A stretch of DNA of 64,000 nt. Origin: Shewanella donghaensis. Its GTDB lineage: Bacteria; Pseudomonadota; Gammaproteobacteria; Enterobacterales; Shewanellaceae. Under the pieces are notes generated by a model that was not told the DNA's origin, made no database searches, and saw only the letters and a program-made list of their open reading frames with translations. Where the stretch lies: contig NZ_CP041783.1 of assembly GCF_007567505.1 (NCBI RefSeq), positions 1,922,001 through 1,986,000 on the forward strand. The letters are read 5' to 3'. Numbering within the stretch: the first letter of the stretch is position 1; the number at the start of each line of letters is the position of its first letter. Made by a program: the position numbers and the translations under genes. Shown piece after piece: positions 38,690-47,722 of the stretch.

Positions 38690-39610
38690 CTATTTATTTA
38701 CACTAACCTCACTTGAATTGCTAAAGCTGTTGTACCACTGTTTCACTAATGGAAAATGGTCATCAATAGCAACGCTATCCGTTAACATTCCTGCATGGGT
38801 ATAATCACGTTTAAAGCCATTATGTTTTGCCAATAACGTAAATTCAGCATCATGCATCAAGCACTCACCCATCATATCTTTCACATCTGATGGATTCCCT
38901 AACACCCAATCATTTTTAGCCGCTATAAACCAACTCGGTGGCCAAGTAATATTTTTCACAGCCTGGGCATAATCAAAATTATCGTGTAAATCAATCCAAT
39001 CGCCCCGAACCCAGTCAATAGTTTCCAATAATGACTTTCTGCTTTCATTATCCATACCCATGCGATATTTTTCAGCAGCTAAATAGCCATCGACTCGCGT
39101 TAATAAAGGCGCGACACGATTCCAAAATAAATCCACCATCATGGTTTTACGAAAAGATTTAACCTTGATCGTTCTTTTAGTACCGAAAGTCACAAAAGAA
39201 GCCACTTGAGCGCGTAGTTTTTCAATACGGACATACGTGCTAGCCATGAGTACTCCGCCCCAAGAATGGGCGCACCAGTGCACCTTAGATGCCTTAGAGT
39301 GACTAAGGACAAACTCATGTGCTAAAGGGATTTGCTCAAGAATAACTTCGGTTTGGCCCAATGAATATGCAGAGCTAATTTTAGGTTCGCTTAAGCCTCT
39401 TCCTGCGGTATCAAGTACATAAACATCGAAACCTTGCTCCGCAAGATAACAGCCCAACCCTTTGCCTGAAGAGCTGTAAAATACGCGGCCATTTGACATG
39501 GCACCATGCAACATCAAAATGGCAGTATTGTTCGCTGATTCAGGTTTAGCTTTGATATGGCGGATGTGAAGTTGGCCATCTCGATAAGGAAGAAAGTGCG
39601 AATACTGCAT
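38690..39610 (-). CDS. Alpha/beta-hydrolase family protein
   Basis: A 306-residue cytoplasmic hydrolase, probably an esterase or lipase-like enzyme. The N-terminal strands include ILMLHGAMSNGRVF near residues 32-45 (oxyanion-hole HGA). The nucleophile elbow is CAHSWGGV near 117, with the serine in a variant of the usual GxSxG. A late conserved histidine lies near DYTHAGML around residue 275. The substrate cannot be predicted. It follows serB on the same strand after a terminator and faces the PilZ gene. Confidence 0.85.
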   Translation of the reverse strand: MQYSHFLPYRDGQLHIRHIKAKPESANNTAILMLHGAMSNGRVFYSSSGKGLGCYLAEQGFDVYVLDTAGRGLSEPKISSAYSLGQTEVILEQIPLAHEFVLSHSKASKVHWCAHSWGGVLMASTYVRIEKLRAQVASFVTFGTKRTIKVKSFRKTMMVDLFWNRVAPLLTRVDGYLAAEKYRMGMDNESRKSLLETIDWVRGDWIDLHDNFDYAQAVKNITWPPSWFIAAKNDWVLGNPSDVKDMMGECLMHDAEFTLLAKHNGFKRDYTHAGMLTDSVAIDDHFPLVKQWYNSFSNSSEVSVNK

Positions 39611-39707
39611 AGTGGGAATAAGAACTATCTGGAAGTAAGAATGTTAACTACGGTAATCATAGCAAATGTTAATTACAAGTTAATTAGAGTAATAAAGCTA
39701 ATTAACT

Positions 39708-39738
39708 AAAAATGGCTCACCTAGAGTGAACCATTTTT
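39708..39738 (-). terminator. serB terminator
   Basis: The arms AAAAATGGCTCAC and GTGAACCATTTTT pair with one mismatch across a five-base loop. A T-run follows on the minus strand, downstream of serB. Confidence 0.8.
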
Positions 39739-39776
39739 ATCAAGAATAATTAAAGCCTAAATACCTTTCTCAGGCC

Positions 39777-40763
39777 TTATGCTTGAAGATAAAACACCAA
39801 GCAACGTAAATCAAGATTACTGATACTGGCATCTGCTGCGGCTAATAACTTAGGTTTCGCATGAAAAGCGATGCCAAAATCTGCAGCCTTAACCATTGGG
39901 ATATCATTCGCCCCATCCCCAATAGCCACTCTCTGACCTGCTGGTATTTGCCAACTAGCACTGCTTTTATCAATCACATCGGCTTTATATTGTGCATCAA
40001 CAACCTCACCAATCACTTCACCAGTGAGCTTACCGTCTTTGATCACAAGCTCGTTGGCATAAGCAGCATCCAATCCAAGTAAATCCTTCAAATACCCTAC
40101 AAATGGGGTAAAGCCCCCAGATGCGAGCACAAGCTTCCAGTCATTAGGCTTTAATTCAGCCACTAAAGCTTTAAGACCTGGCATTAGAGGTAATTGCTCA
40201 CATAACGTAGTAATAATCGTTTCACTTGCCCCTGCAAGCTTACTGACTCTTAAACGCAAACTCTCTTCAAAATCGAGCTCCCCTTGCATTGCTCGCTCAG
40301 TGACTTCAGATACCGCCTCTCCGACTCCTGCCATTGCAGCAAGCTCATCAATACACTCAATTTGAATAGCGGTTGAATCCATATCCATGACAAGTAAACC
40401 GGGTTTAAACAAGCTAGCCAGTGGTTGAGTAATATCTAATATATCTGCTTTAATACCTTGTGGGAATTGGTTAATAATCTCATCTAATGGCGCGCTTGAG
40501 GCAATTTCAAACCCTTTCAATTCGTTATGTCGCATCAGAGTGGCAAGCGAACAATCTTGGGCAATATTTTCGAACCAAGCATTAATCAGTTCAAATTCAG
40601 TTTGCTCAAATACGACTCGGCAACGATGAGGGTGTTTGACTTGGATATTATTTGAATACTCGTCTTCAAAGTGACGAGTTAAATTAATATTTTTATGAAT
40701 TAAAGACGCATCAAGTGTTGAGAATAACCACGTTAATGGCTGAATAATATTTTGACTTTCCAT
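39777..40763 (-). CDS. serB: Phosphoserine phosphatase
   Basis: SerB removes phosphate from phosphoserine, the last step of serine synthesis. It is a HAD-family enzyme with MDMDSTAIQIECIDEL near residue 130 (nucleophile and acid aspartates), LASGGFTPFV near 215 and GDGANDIPM near 285. The N-terminal 115 residues form the regulatory-type extension seen in gammaproteobacterial SerB. The ATG at 40763 (328 residues) is ten bases after GGGGA; the ATG at 40772 is open but too close to that site. It is divergent from ytjB, the same arrangement as in E. coli. Confidence 0.96.
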   Translation of the reverse strand: MESQNIIQPLTWLFSTLDASLIHKNINLTRHFEDEYSNNIQVKHPHRCRVVFEQTEFELINAWFENIAQDCSLATLMRHNELKGFEIASSAPLDEIINQFPQGIKADILDITQPLASLFKPGLLVMDMDSTAIQIECIDELAAMAGVGEAVSEVTERAMQGELDFEESLRLRVSKLAGASETIITTLCEQLPLMPGLKALVAELKPNDWKLVLASGGFTPFVGYLKDLLGLDAAYANELVIKDGKLTGEVIGEVVDAQYKADVIDKSSASWQIPAGQRVAIGDGANDIPMVKAADFGIAFHAKPKLLAAADASISNLDLRCLVFYLQA

Positions 40764-40850
40764 GGACTGCATTTCCCCAATGATTGCGACTATCTACTAT
40801 GATTTATTTCGATTAGTATTGATTAAATAGAAAAAACACTAAGGATTAAA

Positions 40851-41705
40851 GTGATTTTTGTTAAAGGTCTCAAGAAAAGCCAAAAAATCAGCAGATTAAT
40901 TCAAATATTCATTGCCGTGATACTCATATTTGGCGTAGTTCACTTATGGAAGTCTAGTCTCAATAATGGTCAGAAACTACTTAATTCTCAAACACAGATC
41001 ATGGCACGATTATTAGCAAAACAAGCCGCCAATGGTGCTGCACCAGCAATGCATTTGCAAAATGATGAGCAACTTCAATGGTTAGCAAATGCCCTGATTA
41101 ACGACCCTAAGGTCATGTCAGTAAATATGTATAACTCACAAGGTGTACGATTAGCGTTTGCACAAAGTGTATCTGATGATGAGTTTGATGCAGATGATGA
41201 AGAGCTGCTCGCGCTGCTATCGCCATATAAGCCCTTAGTTGAAAATGTACTTCAAGGTGACAATAACCTGGGTTATATAGAAGTGCGCTTAAATTTACAT
41301 ATTTTCTTTGATGAATTAAAAAGCCTTTATCAAGAAAATATGAAACAACAACAAACCATGCTGATTATTGCTGGCCTCATTGGTTTGTTGCTTTCACGAG
41401 CTTTATCTTTTAAACGTGCTGACTTTGACCGCCGTAAAACCCGCGCGAAACAAGGCCGAAAAAATAGTATTCTAGCTCAAAAGAACCTAGCAGAAGAACA
41501 GCATAACTACATTGATGATTATGACACTGAGGATCTTGAAAGTGATGAATTAGACATCGAGAACTTGGACTCCGAGAACTTGGACCTCGATGAAGATTCA
41601 GTAGATGATTTAGAAGCCAACGAAGTTGATAAACGAGACGCTAAAGATAAACAAAATAAAACGATTAAAGCAAAGAAAGCTAAACCCGTTAAAAAGAACG
41701 AATAA
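40851..41705 (+). CDS. ytjB: YtjB (Smp)-family membrane protein with an acidic-basic tail
   Basis: A homologue of E. coli YtjB/Smp, encoded beside serB there too. The start is a GTG after AAGGA. Residues 15-35 form one membrane helix, residues 36-160 a periplasmic domain (QTQIMARLLAKQAANGA; GYIEVRLNLHIFFDEL), and a second helix lies near 165-182. The cytoplasmic tail (about 190-284) is unusual. It has roughly 45 residues dominated by Asp and Glu, with short repeats of the form ENLDSENLDLDE. A lysine-rich end (KAKKAKPVKKNE) follows. The tail is longer than I expect for the family. Function is unknown. Confidence 0.85.
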   Translation: MIFVKGLKKSQKISRLIQIFIAVILIFGVVHLWKSSLNNGQKLLNSQTQIMARLLAKQAANGAAPAMHLQNDEQLQWLANALINDPKVMSVNMYNSQGVRLAFAQSVSDDEFDADDEELLALLSPYKPLVENVLQGDNNLGYIEVRLNLHIFFDELKSLYQENMKQQQTMLIIAGLIGLLLSRALSFKRADFDRRKTRAKQGRKNSILAQKNLAEEQHNYIDDYDTEDLESDELDIENLDSENLDLDEDSVDDLEANEVDKRDAKDKQNKTIKAKKAKPVKKNE

Positions 41706-41752
41706 CGGTAATTTAGAAGAATACCTATTTCAGGACGAAATAAACATAACAA

Positions 41753-41784
41753 AAAAGGCGTAACCGAAATCGGTTACGCCTTTT
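41753..41784. terminator. Bidirectional terminator between ytjB and deoD
   Basis: The 11-base arms GGCGTAACCGA and TCGGTTACGCC pair perfectly around AA. An A-run before and T-run after allow it to serve both convergent genes, including the end of the deo operon. Confidence 0.92.
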
Positions 41785-41808
41785 ATATGCTCGCTTAACT
41801 ACACTCGA

Positions 41809-42519
41809 TTAAAGAGTGATAGCAGCATCAAGCGTCATAATGATCATGTCATTAAAGGTATTTTGACGTTCATCAGAAGTGGTTTTTTCGCCAGTTCTGA
41901 TATGGTCTGAAACAGTCACAACACATAACGCTTTAGCGCCAAGTTCGTGAGCTACGCCGTACAGGCCAGCAGCTTCCATTTCGACACCAAGAACACCCAT
42001 TTTTTCCATCGTATCAAACATTGATGGATCAGGCGTATAGAACAAATCAGCAGAGAAAACGTTACCAACACGTACTTCAGTGCCGTGAGCTTTAGCTGAT
42101 TCGATTACTGCATTCATTAAGCCATAATCTGCGATAGCGGCAAAATCTTGACCTTTAAAGCGTAAACGGTTTGCTTGCGAGTCAGTACAAGCGCCCATTC
42201 CGATAATCACATCACGTACTTTTACATCAGTACTGATTGCGCCACAAGAACCAACACGGATTAGGTTTTTAACACCGTAATCAGAAATTAATTCGTGAGC
42301 ATAAATTGAACATGATGGAATACCCATGCCAGAACCCATAACTGAAATACGAGTGCCTTTATAAGTTCCAGTGAAACCGAACATGTTACGTACATCTGTT
42401 ACTTGCTCTACATTTTCTAAAAATGTTTCAGCAATGTACTTTGCACGTAATGGATCGCCTGGAAATAAAACTGTTTCAGCAAATGCACCGTCAGCAGCAT
42501 TAATATGTGGTGTAGCCAT
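41809..42519 (-). CDS. deoD: Purine nucleoside phosphorylase DeoD-type
   Basis: DeoD splits purine (deoxy)ribonucleosides with phosphate into base and (deoxy)ribose 1-phosphate. The 236 residues align end to end with E. coli Deo[15 protein letters not shown] near residue 18, MGSGMGIPS near 60, RVGSCGAI near 87, and [10 protein letters not shown] near 178 with the sugar-binding Met-Glu. It is the last gene of deoC-deoA-deoB-deoD. A 123-base gap separates it from deoB, and a bidirectional terminator follows. Confidence 0.97.
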   Translation of the reverse strand: MATPHINAADGAFAETVLFPGDPLRAKYIAETFLENVEQVTDVRNMFGFTGTYKGTRISVMGSGMGIPSCSIYAHELISDYGVKNLIRVGSCGAISTDVKVRDVIIGMGACTDSQANRLRFKGQDFAAIADYGLMNAVIESAKAHGTEVRVGNVFSADLFYTPDPSMFDTMEKMGVLGVEMEAAGLYGVAHELGAKALCVVTVSDHIRTGEKTTSDERQNTFNDMIIMTLDAAITL

Positions 42520-42642
42520 GTAAAACCCCTATTTTTTTATCTTATATCTGTAATATTGGTAACTAAGTCATCCCCTTAGCTACCAGACGTAATTCTACTA
42601 TACTTATTAACAAATTAACCCAAGTAGATGACAAATGAACAA

Positions 42643-43860
42643 TTAACGAATAAATGATTCGCCGTAGTCCATAGGTTCAAGTTGGAAATAAGTTGCAATA
42701 GATTGCCCAATATCAGCAAAACTATTTCGCAGACCTAAAGAACCCGCATCTAAACCCGCACCTAAAGCCAGTACAGGAACACGTTCACGTGTATGCTCAG
42801 TGCCAACCCAGCTTGGATCACAGCCATGATCGGCTGTCAGTAATAACAAATCATCAGGATTAAGTATCGCTAATAATTCCGGTAAACGTTGATCGAAATA
42901 CTCTAATGCTTTGGCATAACCCGCAATATCGCGTCGATGTCCATAATGGGAGTCAAAATCAACAAAATTTGTAAATACAATGGTGTTATCTTCAGCACGT
43001 TTAATTTGTTCAAGCGTTGCATCAAATAGCTCTTCAAGCCCTGTGGCTTTGAATTTTTGGGTAATACCACTATGGGCATAAATATCGGCTATTTTACCAA
43101 TACTGACCACTTCACCACCGGCTTCTTTAAGCTTATCTAGCACGGTTGGTGCTGGCGGTAGAACCGCATAATCATGACGATTACCAGTACGGGCAAAGTC
43201 CTCAGGTCCTTTACCAACAAAAGGACGCGCAATAACACGGCCAATATTGTAAGGCTCTAGCTCTTCACGGGTAATTTCACATAAACGGTAAAGGTTTTCT
43301 AAACCAAATGATTCTTCATGACAGGCAATTTGAAACACTGAATCTGCCGAAGTATAGAAAATAGGCATGCCAGAACGCATATGTTCTTCACCAAGCTCTT
43401 CTAAAATCGCGGTTCCAGAAGCGTGACAGTTACCTAAGAAATCAGTTAAACCTGCACGTTTCAAAATTTTATCTGTTAACTCTTTTGGAAATGAGTTCTT
43501 TAAATCTGAAAAGTAGCCCCATTCATATAAAACAGGTACACCTGCCATTTCCCAATGACCACTGGGGGTATCTTTACCCGTACTTAACTCATCAGCATAA
43601 CCATATGAACCAATGACATCGACATTATCTGCGAACCCTTCAGCAAATTTACCGGTGCTTTCAAACCCAGCATGCCCTAAGCCCAATTTGGCTAAGTTAG
43701 GTAGCTTCAAAATCCCTTTACGCCCAATATCAGCTAGCCCTTCAGCACATGCTTGCGCAATATGTCCAAAAGTGTCAGAGCCTACGTCACCAAATTTGTC
43801 AGCATCAGTAGCAGCACCAACACCAAAAGAATCTAGCATTAAAATAAATGTACGTTTCAT
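42643..43860 (-). CDS. deoB: Phosphopentomutase
   Basis: DeoB converts (deoxy)ribose 1-phosphate to the 5-phosphate. It belongs to the alkaline phosphatase superfamily and uses manganese. The 405 residues show MLDSFGVG at residues 8-15, [13 protein letters not shown] near 98, [14 protein letters not shown] near 150, and LTADHGCDP near 342, which holds the metal ligands. The ATG at 43860 leaves proper spacing to AAGGA; an ATG two codons upstream is too close. It starts 12 bases after deoA. Confidence 0.97.
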   Translation of the reverse strand: MKRTFILMLDSFGVGAATDADKFGDVGSDTFGHIAQACAEGLADIGRKGILKLPNLAKLGLGHAGFESTGKFAEGFADNVDVIGSYGYADELSTGKDTPSGHWEMAGVPVLYEWGYFSDLKNSFPKELTDKILKRAGLTDFLGNCHASGTAILEELGEEHMRSGMPIFYTSADSVFQIACHEESFGLENLYRLCEITREELEPYNIGRVIARPFVGKGPEDFARTGNRHDYAVLPPAPTVLDKLKEAGGEVVSIGKIADIYAHSGITQKFKATGLEELFDATLEQIKRAEDNTIVFTNFVDFDSHYGHRRDIAGYAKALEYFDQRLPELLAILNPDDLLLLTADHGCDPSWVGTEHTRERVPVLALGAGLDAGSLGLRNSFADIGQSIATYFQLEPMDYGESFIR

Positions 43861-43872
43861 AATCATATTTCC

Positions 43873-45204
43873 TTATAAATCTGAAGCGCGGATATAACGA
43901 TAGATTTCAGGCGTCTTTTCTGGCGCCGAATCAGCTATATGAATCGCTTGTTGAACTGCGGCTGACGCTTCTTCAAATGCGGCTTCAGATTGAGCATGTA
44001 CCATTGCAATAGGTTTATCGTTTGAAACAAAGTCCCCTAAAGCACACATCTCAGTTAATCCGACACTGTAATCTAGTGCATCACCAGGTTTTCTGCGGCC
44101 ACCACCAAGGGTAACAACGGCTAATCCTAGTTCACGTGTATCCATGCTATGAGCATAGCCTTGCTGTAAAGCATAAACAGGGCGAATAATTTGTGCATGC
44201 GGTAGGTACTTGTCATATGACTCAACAAAATCAGTTGGTCCGCCAAGCCCTGATACCATACGACCAAATATCTCAGCCGCTTTACCGTTATTTAATACCG
44301 TATTGAGTTTTGTACGCGCTTCAGCATCATTTTGGGCAATGCCACCTAAAACAAGCATTTCAGCACATAAACCCATTGTGACTTCGTAAAGCCTTGGATT
44401 ACGATAAGTCCCAGTAAGGAAGTTGATCGCTTCACGAACTTCAACCGCATTACCTGCGCACGAAGCTAGCACTTGGTTCATGTCGGTTAATAAAGCCGTT
44501 GTTTTGGTGCCTGCACCGTTTGCCACAGCAGTAATACTACGAGCAAGTTCTTCTGATGCTTCATAAGTTGGCATAAATGCGCCACTACCGACTTTGACAT
44601 CCATTGCTAATGCATCGAGACCTGCAGCAAGCTTTTTAGAAAGAATAGAAGCTGTGATTAGAGAGATAGATTCAACGGTGGCGGTATTATCGCGAATAGA
44701 ATAGAAACGCTTATCGGCAGGAACTAAATCGCCAGTTTGGCCAATGATGGCCACACCCGCTTCTTTAACGACTTTACGAAACAGTTCGCTTGATGGCTCA
44801 GTTTGATAACCAGGAATGGCATCGAACTTATCTAATGTGCCACCGGTATGACCAAGTCCACGACCTGAAATCATCGGAACATAACCACCACAAGCTGCAG
44901 CCATAGGGCCAAGCATAAGGCTAATGACATCACCAACACCACCAGTGCTGTGTTTATCGATGATTGGGCCATCAAGAGATAGTGAGTCCCAATTGAGTAC
45001 AGTACCAGAATCACGCATACCTGTAGTTAAGGCTATACGTTCATCCATGTTCATATCTTGAAAATAAACCGCCATACCAAAAGCAGCGATCTGCCCTTCT
45101 GATACAGTATTGTTAGTGATCCCATCAACAAAAAATTGAATTTCAGCTGAAGTTAATGCATCACCATTACGTTTTTTACGAATAATTTCTTGAGCGAGAA
45201 ACAT
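43873..45204 (-). CDS. deoA: Thymidine phosphorylase
   Basis: DeoA cleaves thymidine and deoxyuridine with phosphate to give the base and deoxyribose 1-phosphate. The 443 residues have the phosphate-binding [10 protein letters not shown] near residue 83, [13 protein letters not shown] near 114, and the conserved [14 protein letters not shown] near 185. A GGAGGA site precedes the ATG. A 153-base gap with a nine-base-pair hairpin separates it from deoC. Confidence 0.97.
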   Translation of the reverse strand: MFLAQEIIRKKRNGDALTSAEIQFFVDGITNNTVSEGQIAAFGMAVYFQDMNMDERIALTTGMRDSGTVLNWDSLSLDGPIIDKHSTGGVGDVISLMLGPMAAACGGYVPMISGRGLGHTGGTLDKFDAIPGYQTEPSSELFRKVVKEAGVAIIGQTGDLVPADKRFYSIRDNTATVESISLITASILSKKLAAGLDALAMDVKVGSGAFMPTYEASEELARSITAVANGAGTKTTALLTDMNQVLASCAGNAVEVREAINFLTGTYRNPRLYEVTMGLCAEMLVLGGIAQNDAEARTKLNTVLNNGKAAEIFGRMVSGLGGPTDFVESYDKYLPHAQIIRPVYALQQGYAHSMDTRELGLAVVTLGGGRRKPGDALDYSVGLTEMCALGDFVSNDKPIAMVHAQSEAAFEEASAAVQQAIHIADSAPEKTPEIYRYIRASDL

Positions 45205-45256
45205 GCTACTTCCTCCAGCAAGATGAATAATTAAACCATCTTGCTACAACAATAAG

Positions 45257-45290
45257 GCACCGAATATCATAAAAATTACTCATTCGGTGC
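45257..45290 (-). other. Hairpin in the deoC-deoA gap
   Basis: The nine-base arms GCACCGAAT and ATTCGGTGC pair perfectly across a 16-base loop, with no T-run behind. It may be a messenger processing or stability element that sets relative deoC and deoA levels. Confidence 0.5.
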
Positions 45291-45357
45291 AATCGAAATC
45301 GTTATTTCAAAACCGTACTATATAAACTTGAATAGTAAACTTGGTTATTAACCTTAA

Positions 45358-46131
45358 TTAGTAACCTTGTGCGCCAGCTGGTGCATCAGTTAGTTCAAGT
45401 GTATGAAGCAAGCTTGTTAGTAAGCTTGAAGCGCCAAATCTAAAGTGAGCAGGAGAAACCCAGTCAGCACCTAAAATACGTTCAGCCAAACCTAAAAACT
45501 CAGCCGTTGCCGCTGCATCACGTACGCCGCCAGCAGGTTTAAAACCAACTTTAGGGTTCTTTTCACTGATGACAGTCAACATGATTTCAGCCGCTTCAAG
45601 CGTGGCATTAACAGGCACTTTACCGGTTGATGTTTTAATGAAATCTGCACCAGCATCAATTGAAAGCTCAGAGGCTTTACGAATTAGAGCCGGATCTTTT
45701 AACTCACCCGATTCGATGATCACTTTTAAGATAGCTTCTTCGCCGCAAGCTTCTTTACACGCTTTAACCAGCTCAAAACCTAAAGACTCATTGCCTGCCA
45801 TTAATGAACGGTAAGGGAATACAACATCAACTTCATCAGCGCCGTAAGCCACTGCTGCACGAGTTTCTAGTACTGCAATCGCAATATCGTCGTTACCGTG
45901 TGGGAAGTTAGTCACTGTGGCAATTTTAATGTCTTCACAATCAAGTTCGTTTAACGTTTTACGAGCGATTGGAATGAAACGAGGATAAATACAAATCGCT
46001 GCAGTATGACCTGCTGCTGAATTTGCTTTATGACATAAATCAATGACTTTTTGGTCAGTGTCATCGTCATTTAATGTGGTTAAATCCATTAATGAGATGC
46101 CAAGTTGTGCTGCTTTTTTTAAATCACTCAT
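45358..46131 (-). CDS. deoC: Deoxyribose-phosphate aldolase
   Basis: DeoC splits deoxyribose 5-phosphate into acetaldehyde and glyceraldehyde 3-phosphate through a Schiff-base lysine, feeding nucleoside carbon to glycolysis. The 257 residues include [15 protein letters not shown] near residue 15, [11 protein letters not shown] near 95, and the lysine motif [10 protein letters not shown] near 165. The ATG at 46131 follows a GGAGAG site; the frame is open six codons more but unlike the family. It is the first gene of deoCABD and has a long structured leader. Confidence 0.97.
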   Translation of the reverse strand: MSDLKKAAQLGISLMDLTTLNDDDTDQKVIDLCHKANSAAGHTAAICIYPRFIPIARKTLNELDCEDIKIATVTNFPHGNDDIAIAVLETRAAVAYGADEVDVVFPYRSLMAGNESLGFELVKACKEACGEEAILKVIIESGELKDPALIRKASELSIDAGADFIKTSTGKVPVNATLEAAEIMLTVISEKNPKVGFKPAGGVRDAAATAEFLGLAERILGADWVSPAHFRFGASSLLTSLLHTLELTDAPAGAQGY

Positions 46132-46171
46132 GTGTGCTCTCCGAAACAAAAACTAAATAAAAAATTGTTAA

Positions 46172-46230
46172 GGCAATGCATAAAGCTGGCATTTGTATAT
46201 TGGTGAGGCCGGGCCTTCGAGCATTGCCAG
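46172..46230 (-). promoter_or_regulatory. Candidate attenuator or riboswitch-like element in the deoC leader
   Basis: On the transcribed strand GGCAATGC pairs perfectly with GCATTGCC (46221-46228 with 46172-46179), and a U-rich tract begins about five bases later, giving a terminator-like form. The overlapping CTGGCA (46225-46230) can instead pair with TGCCAG (46186-46191), which excludes the first helix. The loop contains the palindrome AGGCCCGGCCT. The element ends about 40 bases before the deoC ATG. I do not recognise a known riboswitch class. Confidence 0.45.
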
Positions 46231-46423
46231 TAAATTAATTCTTAAATTACTGAACTAAGTATTCAATCTGATAACGAGTACCACGACTTGAATCCTTGAA
46301 GACCGGAAGAGGTGAAACAACGATGTGTTATTCCATCCATTCCGCGAAAAATCCCTTTTAGCGCGCAAAACAATCCAAACTAATAAAGAACATGGTTTTA
46401 TTGTTTGGCTGTTAATTTTTAGC

Positions 46424-46457
46424 TAAATACACTTTTATAAATTATACGATGTATTTA
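46424..46457. promoter_or_regulatory. Inverted repeat around the deo -10 box, candidate operator
   Basis: The eight-base arms TAAATACA (46424-46431) and TGTATTTA (46450-46457) are perfect inverted repeats 18 bases apart. They flank the likely -10 hexamer. The bound regulator is unknown. Confidence 0.45.
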
Positions 46458-46469
46458 AGTAAAGGCTAA
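46441..46469 (-). promoter_or_regulatory. Likely sigma-70 promoter of deoCABD
   Basis: On the minus strand a perfect TATAAT (46441-46446) lies 17 bases after a weak TTAGCC (46464-46469). Transcription would start near 46433, about 300 bases before deoC. The weak -35 suggests need for an activator. Confidence 0.5.
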
Positions 46470-46487
46470 CATATTCTTGTAAAAATT

Positions 46488-46511
46488 TAGAGCCGTACAA
46501 GTACGGCTCTA
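46488..46511 (-). terminator. tsx terminator
   Basis: The sequence TAGAGCCGTAC, a two-base loop and its complement form an 11-base-pair stem. On the minus strand AAATTTTT follows. It lies 18 bases after the tsx stop codon. Confidence 0.85.
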
Positions 46512-46528
46512 ATCACTTTCAAGTCAAT

Positions 46529-47359
46529 TTAGAACTTGTAAGTAGCTGTTAGGTAGTGAGCGAAACCAGTAGTTTCTAAACCTACGATACCAGCACCATC
46601 TTCAAGAAGGTAAACGTCTTTATACGCTTTTAAGCCATAACCTAGAGCGTAGTTGTCTGAATGCCAATGTAAACCGAAGTATGCTGCGCCACCGTTGCTA
46701 GACATAGGTACAAACTCATTGCCGTAATCATCGTCAGCACCAAATTGGTAATCAACGTAACCCTGGAAAGAAACGAAAGTTCCGTTATCAAAGTTCATTA
46801 CCGGCTTGAACCAGTTCATAGAGAATTGGTAACCATTCCAATCTTTACCATTCATGTCGTAATGAGCGTATATGTTCATGCCAGTTTTACCTAACCATGG
46901 AACCATAACGTCAGCACCTAAACCCCAGAAAGATGCATTCACGTCTTCTGCGATTGGTCCGCCACCCCAGTTAAATAAAGTAGAGAAGTAAACTTCTTGA
47001 ATAGGACCAACTGAAAGGTCTAAACCAGTAATTGCATCAAGAGAAAAACGAGGTGCAAACTTCATGAACATACGGTTTTCACCGTAACCTTTATCACCAG
47101 AATCTTGAGTGAATAAGTTGAAAACATCAACGTAACCGTATAAATCAACAACACCAGCACGGCCGCCAAATTCCATTTCTAAGTAATCGTGACCACTTTC
47201 ACCACCACTTGGTAATTCATCAAAAGCGTACATTGCATTGAACTGCATCCAACTGTAATCACCAGAACGGATGTCTTCGCCACGGTCAGCAGCCATTGCT
47301 GGTGCGGCCATTGCAGCGATAGTCGTTGCAGCTAAAGCTAAAGTTTTAACATTTTTCAT
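46529..47359 (-). CDS. tsx: Tsx/OmpK-family nucleoside-specific outer-membrane channel
   Basis: Tsx is an outer-membrane beta-barrel that lets nucleosides into the periplasm. The 276 residues begin with a signal peptide (KTLALAATTIAAMAAPAMAA, cleavage near residue 24). Alternating aromatic strands follow, ending in the outer-membrane signature HYLTATYKF with a terminal phenylalanine. The segment SGDYSWMQFNAMYAF just after cleavage is typical of the family. Its place between nupC and deoC supports nucleoside uptake. It has its own terminator, and a possible LacI-family operator and a CRP-like site lie upstream. Confidence 0.93.
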   Translation of the reverse strand: MKNVKTLALAATTIAAMAAPAMAADRGEDIRSGDYSWMQFNAMYAFDELPSGGESGHDYLEMEFGGRAGVVDLYGYVDVFNLFTQDSGDKGYGENRMFMKFAPRFSLDAITGLDLSVGPIQEVYFSTLFNWGGGPIAEDVNASFWGLGADVMVPWLGKTGMNIYAHYDMNGKDWNGYQFSMNWFKPVMNFDNGTFVSFQGYVDYQFGADDDYGNEFVPMSSNGGAAYFGLHWHSDNYALGYGLKAYKDVYLLEDGAGIVGLETTGFAHYLTATYKF

Positions 47360-47410
47360 TTTATCAACCCCATTGATTTATTTATTACCACCTACGTGGG
47401 TGGCGTTTTT

Positions 47411-47424
47411 TATAAACGTTTGCA
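47411..47424. promoter_or_regulatory. Possible LacI-family (CytR-like) operator upstream of tsx
   Basis: TATAAACGTTTGCA has a central AAACGTTT palindrome, the CG-centred symmetry usual for LacI-family regulators. CytR, a member of that family, controls nucleoside uptake genes in enterobacteria. The assignment is tentative. Confidence 0.3.
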
Positions 47425-47488
47425 TTGTACATCTAATGAATAAAAGCTCAATACAAAATAGCAAAAATACGAATACTTAATCCCAAAA

Positions 47489-47504
47489 TGTGAACAATAT
47501 CTCT
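47489..47504. promoter_or_regulatory. Possible CRP site upstream of tsx
   Basis: TGTGA-N6-TCTCT matches eight of ten conserved CRP positions and lies about 130 bases before the tsx start. tsx is CRP-activated in E. coli. Not tested. Confidence 0.3.
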
Positions 47505-47653
47505 ACTTTTAACTAACAATTTATAATTAAACAATCTAAAAAACTGCATTAACCTACCATTACATCATAATAAAACTACTGGCAATTAACACACCAGAAA
47601 CTTAATTATTCCATTATGTTTAGTTAACGAATGACATGACATTTAAAAAAATT

Positions 47654-47687
47654 AAAAAAAGACCGTTATTATCAGGTAATAACGGTC
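47654..47687 (-). terminator. nupC terminator
   Basis: The 11-base arms GACCGTTATTA and TAATAACGGTC pair perfectly around five bases. On the minus strand a seven-base T-run follows. It lies 35 bases after the nupC stop. Confidence 0.92.
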
Positions 47688-47722
47688 ATTTCATTTGCTG
47701 ACTTGTATAACTTAACTGATGA

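Larger units (their letters stand above)
46150..46528. other. 379-base tsx-deoC intergenic region: tsx terminator, deo promoter, long deo leader
   Basis: Read on the minus strand, it holds the tsx terminator, a likely sigma-70 promoter overlapped by an inverted repeat, a hairpin at 46375-46408 (CCAAAC-AATAAA with its complement, one bulge) and a switch-like pair of alternative helices at 46172-46230 close to deoC. The predicted leader is about 300 bases. No peptide frame of note was seen. Confidence 0.6.
47360..47722. other. 363-base nupC-tsx intergenic region
   Basis: It contains the nupC terminator on the right, the tsx control region on the left, and AT-rich sequence between. A GCCACC...GGTGGT hairpin lies just before the tsx ribosome site (about 47386-47404). 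No gene is seen. Confidence 0.55.
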
